Below are positions 26,201 to 38,289 of a stretch of 64,000 nt of DNA, piece by piece (the stretch's first letter is position 1; every line of letters begins with the position of its first letter). Both the position numbers and the translations under genes were made by a program. Origin of the DNA: Prosopocoilus inquinatus (taxonomy: Eukaryota; Arthropoda; Insecta; Coleoptera; Lucanidae); assembly GCA_036172665.1 (NCBI GenBank), contig JAYKNF010000013.1, forward strand, positions 2,232,001 to 2,296,000. The letters are read 5' to 3'. The notes beneath the pieces are model-generated. The model saw only the letters and a list, made by a program, of their open reading frames with translations, did not search any database and had not been told where the DNA came from.

Positions 26201-27117
26201 CAGCTGAAGCTAGAAATAGTTTTAAGGGAAACAACACGCATTAGCGTTGTTCCTGTGATGTATCTAATCAATCCTTACTCATCTATCATGTTATTTGGCG
26301 TTTCGATGGACTCCAGTAACTTTGATGTGAGATACGAAGTTCTCGGACGCAGCTGAAGCTAGAAATAGTTTTAAACGAAACAACACGCATTAGCGTTGTT
26401 CCTGTGATGTATCTAATCGATCCTTACTTATCTATCATGTTATTTGACGTTTGGATGGACTCCAGTAACCCTGATGTGAGATACGAAATTTTCGGACGAA
26501 GCGGAAGCTGGAAATAGTTTTAAACGAAACAACACGCATTAGCGCTGTTCCTGTGATGTATCTAATCGATCCTTACTCATCTATCATGTTATTTGTCGTT
26601 TCGATGGACTCCAGTAACTTTGATGTGAGATACGAAGTTCTCGGACGCAGCTGAAGCTAGAAATAGTTTTAAACGAAACAACACGTATTAGCGTTGTTCC
26701 TGTGATGTATCTAATCGATCCTTACTCATCTATCAAGTTATTTGACGTTTCGATGGACTCCAGTAACTCTGATGTGAGATACGACGTTTTCGGACGCAGC
26801 AGAAGCTGGAAATAGTTTTAAACGAAACAACACGCATTAGCGATGTTCCTGTGATGTATCTAATCGATCCATACTCATCTATCATGTTATTTTACGTTTG
26901 GATGGACTCCAGTAACTCTGATGTGAGATACAAAGTTTTTTGACGCAGCAGAAGCTGGAAATAGTTTTAAACGAAACAACACGTATTAGCGTTGTTCCTG
27001 TGCTGTATCTAATCGATCCTTACTTATCTATCATGTTATTTGACGTTTCGATGGACTCCAGTAACTCTGATGTGAGATACGACGTTCTCGGACGCAGCTG
27101 AAGCTGGAAATAGTTTT
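23244..27117 (+). repeat. HOR unit U1, 26 monomers (3,874 bp)
   Basis: Order is G H I J I F K L F G H I J I F K L/I F L/C G H I J/F K' D C. It differs from the 28-monomer unit in two ways. The monomer at 25926 is an L/C chimera (CTACTATG with TACGACG) instead of K'. The 26522 monomer is a J/F fusion replacing J I F'. Private change: CGCATAAGCG in the 25330 monomer. The H monomer at 24734 keeps GTTCCTGTGATG, unlike U2 and U3. Confidence 0.88.
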
Positions 27118-30100
27118 AAACGAAACAACACGCATTAGCGTTGTTCCTGTGATGTATCTAATCGATCCTTACTCATCTATCATGTTATTTGGCGTTTCGA
27201 TAGACTCCAGTAACTTTGATGTGAGATACGATGTTCTCGGACGCAGCTGAAGCTAGAGATAGTTTTAAAGGAAACAACACGCATTAGCGTTGTTCCTGTG
27301 ATGTATCTAATCAATCCTTACTCATCTATCATGTTATTTGGCGTTTCGATGGACTCCAGTAACTTTGATGTGAGATACGAAGTTCTCGGACGCAGCTGAA
27401 GCTAGAAATAGTTTTAAACGAAACAACACGCATTAGCGTTGTTCCTGTGATGTATCTAATCGATCCTTACTTATCTATCATGTTATTTGACGTTTGGATG
27501 GACTCCAGTAACCCTGATGTGAGATACGAAATTTTCGGACGCAGCGGAAGCTGGAAATAGTTTTAAACGAAACAACACGCATTAGCGTTGTTCCTGTGAT
27601 GTATCTAATCGATCCTTACTCATCTATCATGTTATTTGTCGTTTCGATGGACTCTAGTAATTCTGATGTGAGATACGAAGTTTTTGGACGCAGCAGGAGC
27701 TAGAAATAGTTTTAAACGAAACAACACGTATTAGCGTTGTTCCTGTGATGTATCTAATCGATCCTTACTTATCTATCATGTTATTTGACGTTTGGATGGA
27801 CTCCAGTAACCCTGATGTGAGATACGAAATTTTCGGACGCAGCGGAAGCTGGAAATAGTTTTAAACGAAACAACACGCATTAGCGTTGTTCCTGTGATGT
27901 ATCTAATCGATCCTTACTCATCTCTCATGTTATTTGGCGTTTCGATGGACTCCAGTAACTTTGATGTGAGTTACGAAGTTCTCGGACGCAGCTGAAGCTA
28001 GAAATAGTTTTAAACGAAACAACACGTATTAGCGTTGTTCCTGTGATGTATCTAATCGATCCTTACTTATCTACTATGTTATTTGACGTTTCGATGGACT
28101 CCAGTAACTATGATGTGAGATACGAAATTTCCGGACGCAGCAGAAGCTGGAAATAGTTTTAAACGAAACAACACGCATTAGCGTTGTTCCTGTGATGTAT
28201 CTAATCGATCCTTACTCATCTCTCATGTTATTTGGCGTTTCGATGTACTCCAGTAACTTTGATGTGAGTTACGAAGTTCTCGGACGCAGCTGAAGCTAGA
28301 AATAGTTTTAAAGGAAACAACACGCATTAGCGTTGTTCCTGTGATGTATCTAATCGATCCTTACTCATCTATCATGTTATTTGGCGTTTCGATAGACTCC
28401 AGTAACTTTGATGTGAGATACGATGTTCTCGGACGCAGCTGAAGCTAGAGATAGTTTTAAAGGAAACAACACGCATTAGCGTTGTTCCTTTGATGTATCT
28501 AATCAATCCTTACTCATCTATCATGTTATTTGGCGTTTCGATGGACTCCAGTAACTTTGATGTGATATACGAAGTTCTCGGACGCAGCTGAAGCTAGAAA
28601 TAGTTTTAAACGAAACAACACGCATTAGCGTTGTTCCTGTGATGTATCTAATCGATCCTTACTTATCTATCATGTTATTTGACGTTTGGATGGACTCCAG
28701 TAACCCTGATGTGAGATACGAAATTTTCGGACGCAGCGGAAGCTGGAAATAGTTTTAAACGAAACAACACGCATTAGCGTTGTTCCTGTGATGTATCTAA
28801 TCGATCCTTACTCATCTATCATGTTATTTGTCGTTTCGATGGACTCTAGTAATTCTGATGTGAGATACGAAGTTTTTGGACGCAGCAGGAGCTAGAAATA
28901 GTTTTAAACGAAACAACACGTATTAGCGTTGTTCCTGTGATGTATCTAATCGATCCTTACTTATCTATCATGTTATTTGACGTTTGGATGGACTCCAGTA
29001 ACCCTGATGTGAGATACGAAATTTTCGGACGCAGCGGAAGCTGGAAATAGTTTTAAACGAAACAACACGCATTAGCGTTGTTCCTGTGATGCATCTAATC
29101 GATCCTTACTCATCTCTCATGTTATTTGGCGTTTCGATGGACTCCAGTAACTTTGATGTGAGTTACGAAGTTCTCGGACGCAGCTGAAGCTAGAAATAGT
29201 TTTAAACGAAACAACACGTATTAGCGTTGTTCCTGTGATGTATCTAATCGATCCTTACTCATCTATCAAGTTATTTGACGTTTGGATGGACTCCAGTAAC
29301 TCTGATGTGAGAAACAAAGTTTACGGACGCAGCAGAAGCTGGAAATAGTTTTGAACGAAACAACACGTATTAGCGTTGTTCCTGTGATGTATCTAATCGA
29401 TCCTTACTTATCTACTATGTTATTTGACGTTTGGATGGACTCCAGTAACCCTGATGTGAGATACGAAATTTTCGGACGCAGCGGAAGCTGGAAACAGTTT
29501 TAAACGAAACAACACGCATTAGCGTTGTTCCTGTGATGTATCTAATCGATCCTTACTCATCTCTCATCTTATTTGGCGTTTCGATGGACTCCAGTAACTT
29601 TGATGTGAGATACGAAGTTCTCGGACGCAGCTGAAGCTAGAAATAGTTTTAAACGAAACAACACGTATTAGCGTTGTTCCTGTGATGTATCTAATCGATC
29701 CTTACTTATCTACTATGTTATTTGACGTTTCGATGGACTCCAGTAACTCTGATGTGAGATACGACGTTCTCGGACGCAGCTGAAGCTAGAAATAGTTTTA
29801 AAGGAAACAACACGCATTAGCGTTGTTCCTGTGATGTATCTAATCGATCCTTACTCATCTATCATGTTATTTGGCGTTTCGATAGACTCCAGTAACTTTG
29901 ATGTGAGATACGAAGTTCTCGGACGCAGCTGAAGCTAGAAATAGTTTTAAGGGAAACAACACGCATTAGCGTTGTTCCTGTGATGTATCTAATCAATCCT
30001 TACTCATCTATCATGTTATTTGGCGTTTCGATGGACTCCAGTAACTTTGATGTGAGATACGAAGTTCTCGGACGCAGCTGAAGCTAGAAATAGTTTTAAA

Positions 30101-30842
30101 CGAAACAACACGCATTAGCGTTGTTCCTGTGATGTATCTAATCGATCCTTACTTATCTATCATGTTATTTGACGTTTGGATGGACTCCAGTAACCCTGAT
30201 GTGAGATACGAAATTTTCGGACGAAGCGGAAGCTGGAAATAGTTTTAAACGAAACAACACGCATTAGCGCTGTTCCTGTGATGTATCTAATCGATCCTTA
30301 CTCATCTATCATGTTATTTGTCGTTTCGATGGACTCCAGTAACTTTGATGTGAGATACGAAGTTCTCGGACGCAGCTGAAGCTAGAAATAGTTTTAAACG
30401 AAACAACACGTATTAGCGTTGTTCCTGTGATGTATCTAATCGATCCTTACTCATCTATCAAGTTATTTGACGTTTCGATGGACTCCAGTAACTCTGATGT
30501 GAGATACGACGTTTTCGGACGCAGCAGAAGCTGGAAATAGTTTTAAACGAAACAACACGCATTAGCGATGTTCCTGTGATGTATCTAATCGATCCATACT
30601 CATCTATCATGTTATTTTACGTTTGGATGGACTCCAGTAACTCTGATGTGAGATACAAAGTTTTTTGACGCAGCAGAAGCTGGAAATAGTTTTAAACGAA
30701 ACAACACGTATTAGCGTTGTTCCTGTGCTGTATCTAATCGATCCTTACTTATCTATCATGTTATTTGACGTTTCGATGGACTCCAGTAACTCTGATGTGA
30801 GATACGACGTTCTCGGACGCAGCTGAAGCTGGAAATAGTTTT
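27118..30842 (+). repeat. HOR unit U2, 25 monomers (one K monomer missing)
   Basis: It follows U1 monomer for monomer, except that the F at 27863 is followed directly by the L at 28012. The K monomer found between them in U1 (24138) and U3 (31737) is absent, a clean 149 bp loss. It shares CCTTTGATGTATC in its H monomer with U3 (about 28490 and 32362), where U1 and the 28-monomer unit have CCTGTGATG. It carries the same L/C chimera (from about 29651) and J/F fusion (30247) as U1. Confidence 0.88.
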
Positions 30843-33800
30843 AAACGAAACAACACGCATTAGCGTTGTTCCTGTGATGTATCTAATCGATCCTTACTCA
30901 TCTATCATGTTATTTGGCGTTTCGATAGACTCCAGTAACTTTGATGTGAGATACGATGTTCTCGGACGCAGCTGAAGCTAGAGATAGTTTTAAAGGAAAC
31001 AACACGCATTAGCGTTGTTCCTGTGATGTATCTAATCAATCCTTACTCATCTATCATGTTATTTGGCGTTTCGATGGACTCCAGTAACTTTGATGTGAGA
31101 TACGAAGTTCTCGGACGCAGCTGAAGCTAGAAATAGTTTTAAACGAAACAACACGCATTAGCGTTGTTCCTGTGATGTATCTAATCGATCCTTACTTATC
31201 TATCATGTTATTTGACGTTTGGATGGACTCCAGTAACCCTGATGTGAGATACGAAATTTTCGGACGCAGCGGAAGCTGGAAATAGTTTTAAACGAAACAA
31301 CACGCATTAGCGTTGTTCCTGTGATGTATCTAATCGATCCTTACTCATCTATCATGTTATTTGTCGTTTCGATGGACTCTAGTAATTCTGATGTGAGATA
31401 CGAAGTTTTTGGACGCAGCAGGAGCTAGAAATAGTTTTAAACGAAACAACACGTATTAGCGTTGTTCCTGTGATGTATCTAATCGATCCTTACTTATCTA
31501 TCATGTTATTTGACGTTTGGATGGACTCCAGTAACCCTGATGTGAGATACGAAATTTTCGGACGCAGCGGAAGCTGGAAATAGTTTTAAACGAAACAACA
31601 CGCATTAGCGTTGTTCCTGTGATGTATCTAATCGATCCTTACTCATCTCTCATGTTATTTGGCGTTTCGATGGACTCCAGTAACTTTGATGTGAGTTACG
31701 AAGTTCTCGGACGCAGCTGAAGCTAGAAATAGTTTTAAACGAAACAACACGTATTAGCGTTGTTCCTGTGATGTATCTAATCGATCCTTACTCATCTATC
31801 AAGTTATTTGACGTTTGAATGGACTCCAGTAACTCTGATGTGAGAAATAAAGTTTACGGACGCAGCAGAAGCTGGAAATAGTTTTGAACGAAACAACACG
31901 TATTAGCGTTGTTCCTGTGATGTATCTAATCGATCCTTACTTATCTACTATGTTATTTGACGTTTCGATGGACTCCAGTAACTATGATGTGAGATACGAA
32001 ATTTCCGGACGCAGCAGAAGCTGGAAATAGTTTTAAACGAAACAACACGCATTAGCGTTGTTCCTGTGATGTATCTAATCGATCCTTACTCATCTCTCAT
32101 GTTATTTGGCGTTTCGATGTACTCCAGTAACTTTGATGTGAGTTACGAAGTTCTCGGACGCAGCTGAAGCTAGAAATAGTTTTAAAGGAAACAACACGCA
32201 TTAGCGTTGTTCCTGTGATGTATCTAATCGATCCTTACTCATCTATCATGTTATTTGGCGTTTCGATAGACTCCAGTAACTTTGATGTGAGATACGATGT
32301 TCTCGGACGCAGCTGAAGCTAGAGATAGTTTTAAAGGAAACAACACGCATTAGCGTTGTTCCTTTGATGTATCTAATCAATCCTTACTCATCTATCATGT
32401 TATTTGGCGTTTCGATGGACTCCAGTAACTTTGATGTGATATACGAAGTTCTCGGACGCAGCTGAAGCTAGAAATAGTTTTAAACGAAACAACACGCATT
32501 AGCGTTGTTCCTGTGATGTATCTAATCGATCCTTACTTATCTATCATGTTATTTGACGTTTGGATGGACTCCAGTAACCCTGATGTGAGATACGAAATTT
32601 TCGGACGCAGCGGAAGCTGGAAATAGTTTTAAACGAAACAACACGCATTAGCGTTGTTCCTGTGATGTATCTAATCGATCCTTACTCATCTATCATGTTA
32701 TTTGTCGTTTCGATGGACTCTAGTAATTCTGATGTGAGATACGAAGTTTTTGGACGCAGCAGGAGCTAGAAATAGTTTTAAACGAAACAACACGTATTAG
32801 CGTTGTTCCTGTGATGTATCTAATCGATCCTTACTTATCTATCATGTTATTTGACGTTTGGATGGACTCCAGTAACCCTGATGTGAGATACGAAATTTTC
32901 GGACGCAGCGGAAGCTGGAAATAGTTTTAAACGAAACAACACGCATTAGCGTTGTTCCTGTGATGCATCTAATCGATCCTTACTCATCTCTCATGTTATT
33001 TGGCGTTTCGATGGACTCCAGTAACTTTGATGTGAGTTACGAAGTTCTCGGACGCAGCTGAAGCTAGAAATAGTTTTAAACGAAACAACACGTATTAGCG
33101 TTGTTCCTGTGATGTATCTAATCGATCCTTACTCATCTATCAAGTTATTTGACGTTTGGATGGACTCCAGTAACTCTGATGTGAGAAACAAAGTTTACGG
33201 ACGCAGCAGAAGCTGGAAATAGTTTTGAACGAAACAACACGTATTAGCGTTGTTCCTGTGATGTATCTAATCGATCCTTACTTATCTACTATGTTATTTG
33301 ACGTTTGGATGGACTCCAGTAACCCTGATGTGAGATACGAAATTTTCGGACGCAGCGGAAGCTGGAAACAGTTTTAAACGAAACAACACGCATTAGCGTT
33401 GTTCCTGTGATGTATCTAATCGATCCTTACTCATCTCTCATCTTATTTGGCGTTTCGATGGACTCCAGTAACTTTGATGTGAGATACGAAGTTCTCGGAC
33501 GCAGCTGAAGCTAGAAATAGTTTTAAACGAAACAACACGTATTAGCGTTGTTCCTGTGATGTATCTAATCGATCCTTACTTATCTACTATGTTATTTGAC
33601 GTTTCGATGGACTCCAGTAACTCTGATGTGAGATACGACGTTCTCGGACGCAGCTGAAGCTAGAAATAGTTTTAAAGGAAACAACACGCATTAGCGTTGT
33701 TCCTGTGATGTATCTAATCGATCCTTACTCATCTATCATGTTATTTGGCGTTTCGATAGACTCCAGTAACTTTGATGTGAGATACGAAGTTCTCGGACGC

Positions 33801-34716
33801 AGCTGAAGCTAGAAATAGTTTTAAGGGAAACAACACGCATTAGCGTTGTTCCTGTGATGTATCTAATCAATCCTTACTCATCTATCATGTTATTTGGCGT
33901 TTCGATGGACTCCAGTAACTTTGATGTGAGATACGAAGTTCTCGGACGCAGCTGAAGCTAGAAATAGTTTTAAACGAAACAACACGCATTAGCGTTGTTC
34001 CTGTGATGTATCTAATCGATCCTTACTTATCTATCATGTTATTTGACGTTTGGATGGACTCCAGTAACCCTGATGTGAGATACGAAATTTTCGGACGAAG
34101 CGGAAGCTGGAAATAGTTTTAAACGAAACAACACGCATTAGCGCTGTTCCTGTGATGTATCTAATCGATCCTTACTCATCTATCATGTTATTTGTCGTTT
34201 CGATGGACTCCAGTAACTTTGATGTGAGATACGAAGTTCTCGGACGCAGCTGAAGCTAGAAATAGTTTTAAACGAAACAACACGTATTAGCGTTGTTCCT
34301 GTGATGTATCTAATCGATCCTTACTCATCTATCAAGTTATTTGACGTTTCGATGGACTCCAGTAACTCTGATGTGAGATACGACGTTTTCGGACGCAGCA
34401 GAAGCTGGAAATAGTTTTAAACGAAACAACACGCATTAGCGATGTTCCTGTGATGTATCTAATCGATCCATACTCATCTATCATGTTATTTTACGTTTGG
34501 ATGGACTCCAGTAACTCTGATGTGAGATACAAAGTTTTTTGACGCAGCAGAAGCTGGAAATAGTTTTAAACGAAACAACACGTATTAGCGTTGTTCCTGT
34601 GCTGTATCTAATCGATCCTTACCCATCTATCAAGTTATTTGACGTTTCGATGGACTCCAGTAACTCTGATGTGAGATACGACGTTTTCGGACGCAGCAGA
34701 AGCTGGAAATAGTTTT
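30843..34716 (+). repeat. HOR unit U3, 26 monomers (last one chimeric)
   Basis: It has the same order as U1, with the K monomer (31737) present. It shares the CCTTTGATG change with U2, so these two are the closest relatives. The J/F fusion is at 34121 and the GTTTTTTGACG phase marker at about 34538. The final C monomer (34568) is replaced by a C/K' chimera. That chimera is the junction to the second copy of the 3.57 kb segment. Confidence 0.88.
34568..34716 (+). repeat. Chimeric C/K' monomer at a rearrangement junction
   Basis: Its first third is C type (TGTGCTGTATC near 34600, as expected after a D monomer). From about 34622 it reads CCCATCTATCAAG with TACGACGTTTTCGG, the rare K' form otherwise seen only at 18479 and 35164. 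The next monomer (34717) is the AGCGCTG form of J, which elsewhere starts the 18032 segment. Two switches between distant templates therefore lie within about 140 bp: one between about 34604 and 34622, the other between the K'-specific bases and 34738. Confidence 0.8.
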
Positions 34717-37700
34717 AAACGAAACAACACGCATTAGCGCTGTTCCTGTGATGTATCTAATCGATCCTTACTCATCTATCATGTTATTTGTCGTTTCGAT
34801 GGACTCTAGTAATTCTGATGTGAGATACGAAGTTTTTGGACGCAGCAGGAGCTAGAAATAGTTTTAAACGAAACAACACGTATTAGCGTTGTTCCTGTGA
34901 TGTATCTAATCGATCCTTACTTATCTATCATGTTATTTGACGTTTGGATGGACTCCAGTAACCCTGATGTGAGATACGAAATTTTCGGACGCAGCGGAAG
35001 CTGGAAATAGTTTTAAACGAAACAACACGCATTAGCGTTGTTCCTGTGATGTATCTAATCGATCCTTACTCATCTCTCATGTTATTTGGCGTTTCGATGG
35101 ACTCCAGTAACTTTGATGTGAGATACGAAGTTCTCGGACGCAGCTGAAGCTAGAAATAGTTTTAAACGAAACAACACGTATTAGCGTTGTTCCTGTGATG
35201 TATCTAATCGATCCTTACCCATCTATCAAGTTATTTGACGTTTCGATGGACTCCAGTAACTCTGATGTGAGATACGACGTTTTCGGACGCAGCAGAAGCT
35301 GGAAATAGTTTTAAACGAAACAACACGCATTAGCGATGTTCCTGTGATGTATCTAATCGATCCATACTCATCTATCATGTTATTTTACGTTTGGATGGAC
35401 TCCAGTAACTCTGATGTGAGATACAAAGTTTTTTGACGCAGCAGAAGCTGGAAATAGTTTTAAACGAAACAACACGTATTAGCGTTGTTCCTGTGCTGTA
35501 TCTAATCGATCCTTACTTATCTATCATGTTATTTGACGTTTCGATGGACTCCAGTAACTCTGATGTGAGATACGACGTTCTCGGACGCAGCTGAAGCTGG
35601 AAATGGTTTTAAACGAAACAACACGCATTAGCGTTGTTCCTGTGATGTATCTAATCGATCCTTACTCATCTATCATGTTACTTGGCGTTTCGATGGACTC
35701 CAGTAACTTTGATGTGAGATACGAAGTTCTCGGACGCAGCTGAAGCTAGAAATAGTTTTAAACGAAACAACACGTATTAGCGTTGTTCCTGTGATGTATC
35801 TAATCGATCCTTACTCATCTATCAAGTTATTTGACGTTTGGATGGACTCCAGTAACTCTGATGTGAGAAACAAAGTTTACGGACGCAGCAGAAGCTGGAA
35901 ATAGTTTTGAACGAAACAACACGTATTAGCGTTGTTCCTGTGATGTATCTAATCGATCCTTACTTATCTACTATGTTATTTGACGTTTCGATGGACTCCA
36001 GTAACTATGATGTGAGATACGAAATTTCCGGACGCAGCAGAAGCTGGAAATAGTTTTAAACGAAACAACACGCATTAGCGTTGTTCCTGTGATGTATCTA
36101 ATCGATCCTTACTCATCTGTCATGTTATTTGTCGTTTCGATGGACTCTAGTAATTCTGATGTGAGATACGAAGTTTTTGGACGCAGCAGGAGCTGGAAAT
36201 AGTTTTGAACGAAACAACACGTATTAGCGTTGTTCCTGTGATGTATCTAAACGATCCTTACTTATCTAACATGTTATTTGACGTTTGGATGGACTCCAGT
36301 AAGTCTGATGTGAGATACAAAGTTATTGGACGCAGCAGGAGCTGGAAATAGTTTTAAACGAAACAACACGTATTAGCGTTGTTCCTGTGCTGTATCTAAT
36401 CGATCCTTACTTATCTATCATGTTATTTGACGTTTCGATGGACTCCAGTAACTTTGATGTGAGATACGTCGTTTTCAGACGCAGCAGAAGCTGGAAATAG
36501 TTTTAAAGGAAACAACACGCATTAGCGTTGTTCCTGTGATGTATCTAATCGATCCTTACTCATCTATCATGTTATTTGGCGTTTCGATAGACTCCAGTAA
36601 CTTTGATGTGAGATACGAAGTTCTCGGACGCAGCTGAAGCTAGAAATAGTTTTAAAGGAAACAACACGCATTAGCGTTGTTCCTGTGATGTATTTAATCA
36701 ATCCTTACTCATCTATCATGTTATTTGGCGTTTCGATGGACTCCAATAACTTTGATGTGAGATACGAAGTTCTCGGACGCAGCTGAAGCTAGAAATAGTT
36801 TTAAACGAAACAACACGCATTAGCGTTGTTCCTGTGATGTATCTAATCGATCCTTACTTATCTATCATGTTATTTGACGTTTGGATAGACTCCAGTAACC
36901 CTGATGTGAGATACGAAATTTTCGGACGCAGCGGAAGCTAGAAATAGTTTTAAACGAAACAACACGCATTAGCGTTGTTCCTGTGATGTATCTAATCGAT
37001 CCTTACTTATCTATCACGTTATTTGGCGTTTCGATGGACTCCAGTAACTTTGATGTGAGTTACGAAGTTCTCGGACGCAGCTGAAGCTAGAAATAGTTTT
37101 AAACGAAACAACACGTATTAGCGTTGTTCCTGTGATGTATCTAATCGATCCTTACTTATCTAACATGTTATTTGACGTTTGGATGGACTCCAGTAAGTCT
37201 GATGTGAGATACGAAGTTTTTGGACGCAGCAGGAGCTGGAAATAGTTTTGAACGAAACAACACGTATTAGCGTTGTTCCTGTGATGTATATAAACGATCC
37301 TTACTTATCTAACATGTTATTTGACGTTTGGATGGACTCCAGTAAGTCTGATGTGAGATACAAAGTTTTTGGACGCAGCAGGAGCTGGAAATAGTTTTAA
37401 ACGAAACAACACGCATTAGCGTTGTTCCTGTGATGTATCTAATCGATCCTTATTCATCTATCAAGTTATTTGACGTTTGGATGGACTCCAGTAACACTGA
37501 TGTGAGAAACAAAGTTTACGGACGCAGCAGAAGCTGGAAATAGTTTTGAACGAAACAACACGTATTAGCGTTGTTCCTGTGATGTATCTAATCGATCCTT
37601 ACTTATCTACTATGTTATTTGACGTTTCGATGGACTCCAGTAACTATGATGTGAGATACGAAATTTCCGGACGCAGCAGAAGCTGGAAATAGTTTTAAAG

Positions 37701-38289
37701 GAAAGAACACGCATTAGCGTTGTTCCTGTGATGTATCTAATCGATCCTTACTCATCTCTCATGTTATTTGGCGTTTCGATGGACTCCAGTAACTTTGATG
37801 TGAGTTACGAAGTTCTCGGACGCAGCTGAAGCTAGAAATAGTTTTAAAGGAAACAACACGCATTAGCGTTGTTCCTGTGATGTATCTAATCGATCCTTAC
37901 TCATCTATCATGTTATTTGGCGTTTCGATAGACTCCAGTAACTTTGATGTGAGATACGATGTTCTCGGACGCAGCTGAAGCTAGAAATAGTTTTAAAGGA
38001 AACACGCTTTAGCGTTGTTCCTGTGATGTATCTACTCAATCCTTACTCATCTATCATGTTATTTGGCGTTTCGATGGACTCCAGTAACTTTGATGTGAGA
38101 TACGAAGTTCTCGGACGCAGCTGAAGCTAGAAATAGTTTTAAACGAAACAACACGCATTAGCGTAGTTCCTGTGATGTATCTAATCGATCCTTACTTATC
38201 TATCATGTTATTTGACGTTTCGATGGACTCCAGTAACCCTGATGTGAGATACGAAATGTTCGGACGCAGCGGAAGCTGGAAATAGTTTT
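34717..38289 (+). repeat. 3.57 kb segment, copy 2
   Basis: It is collinear with 18032-21604 at an offset of 16,685 bp. That offset equals 112 monomers minus the 3 bp lost at 21310, which lies between the two copies. All twelve rare markers listed for copy 1 are present in order. Similarity ends in the next monomer near 38327, where this copy has GTACTTAATC with a J body and copy 1 has an F body. The near-identity says the duplication is recent, or that it is an assembly artefact. Confidence 0.9.
37995..38140 (+). repeat. 146 bp monomer, duplicate of the one at 21310
   Basis: It has the same AAGGAAACACGCTTTAGCG and CTACTCAATCC as the 21310 monomer, exactly 16,685 bp downstream. A shared 3 bp deletion plus a shared adjacent substitution is strong evidence of common descent by duplication, since no other monomer in the window has either. 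Confidence 0.9.
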
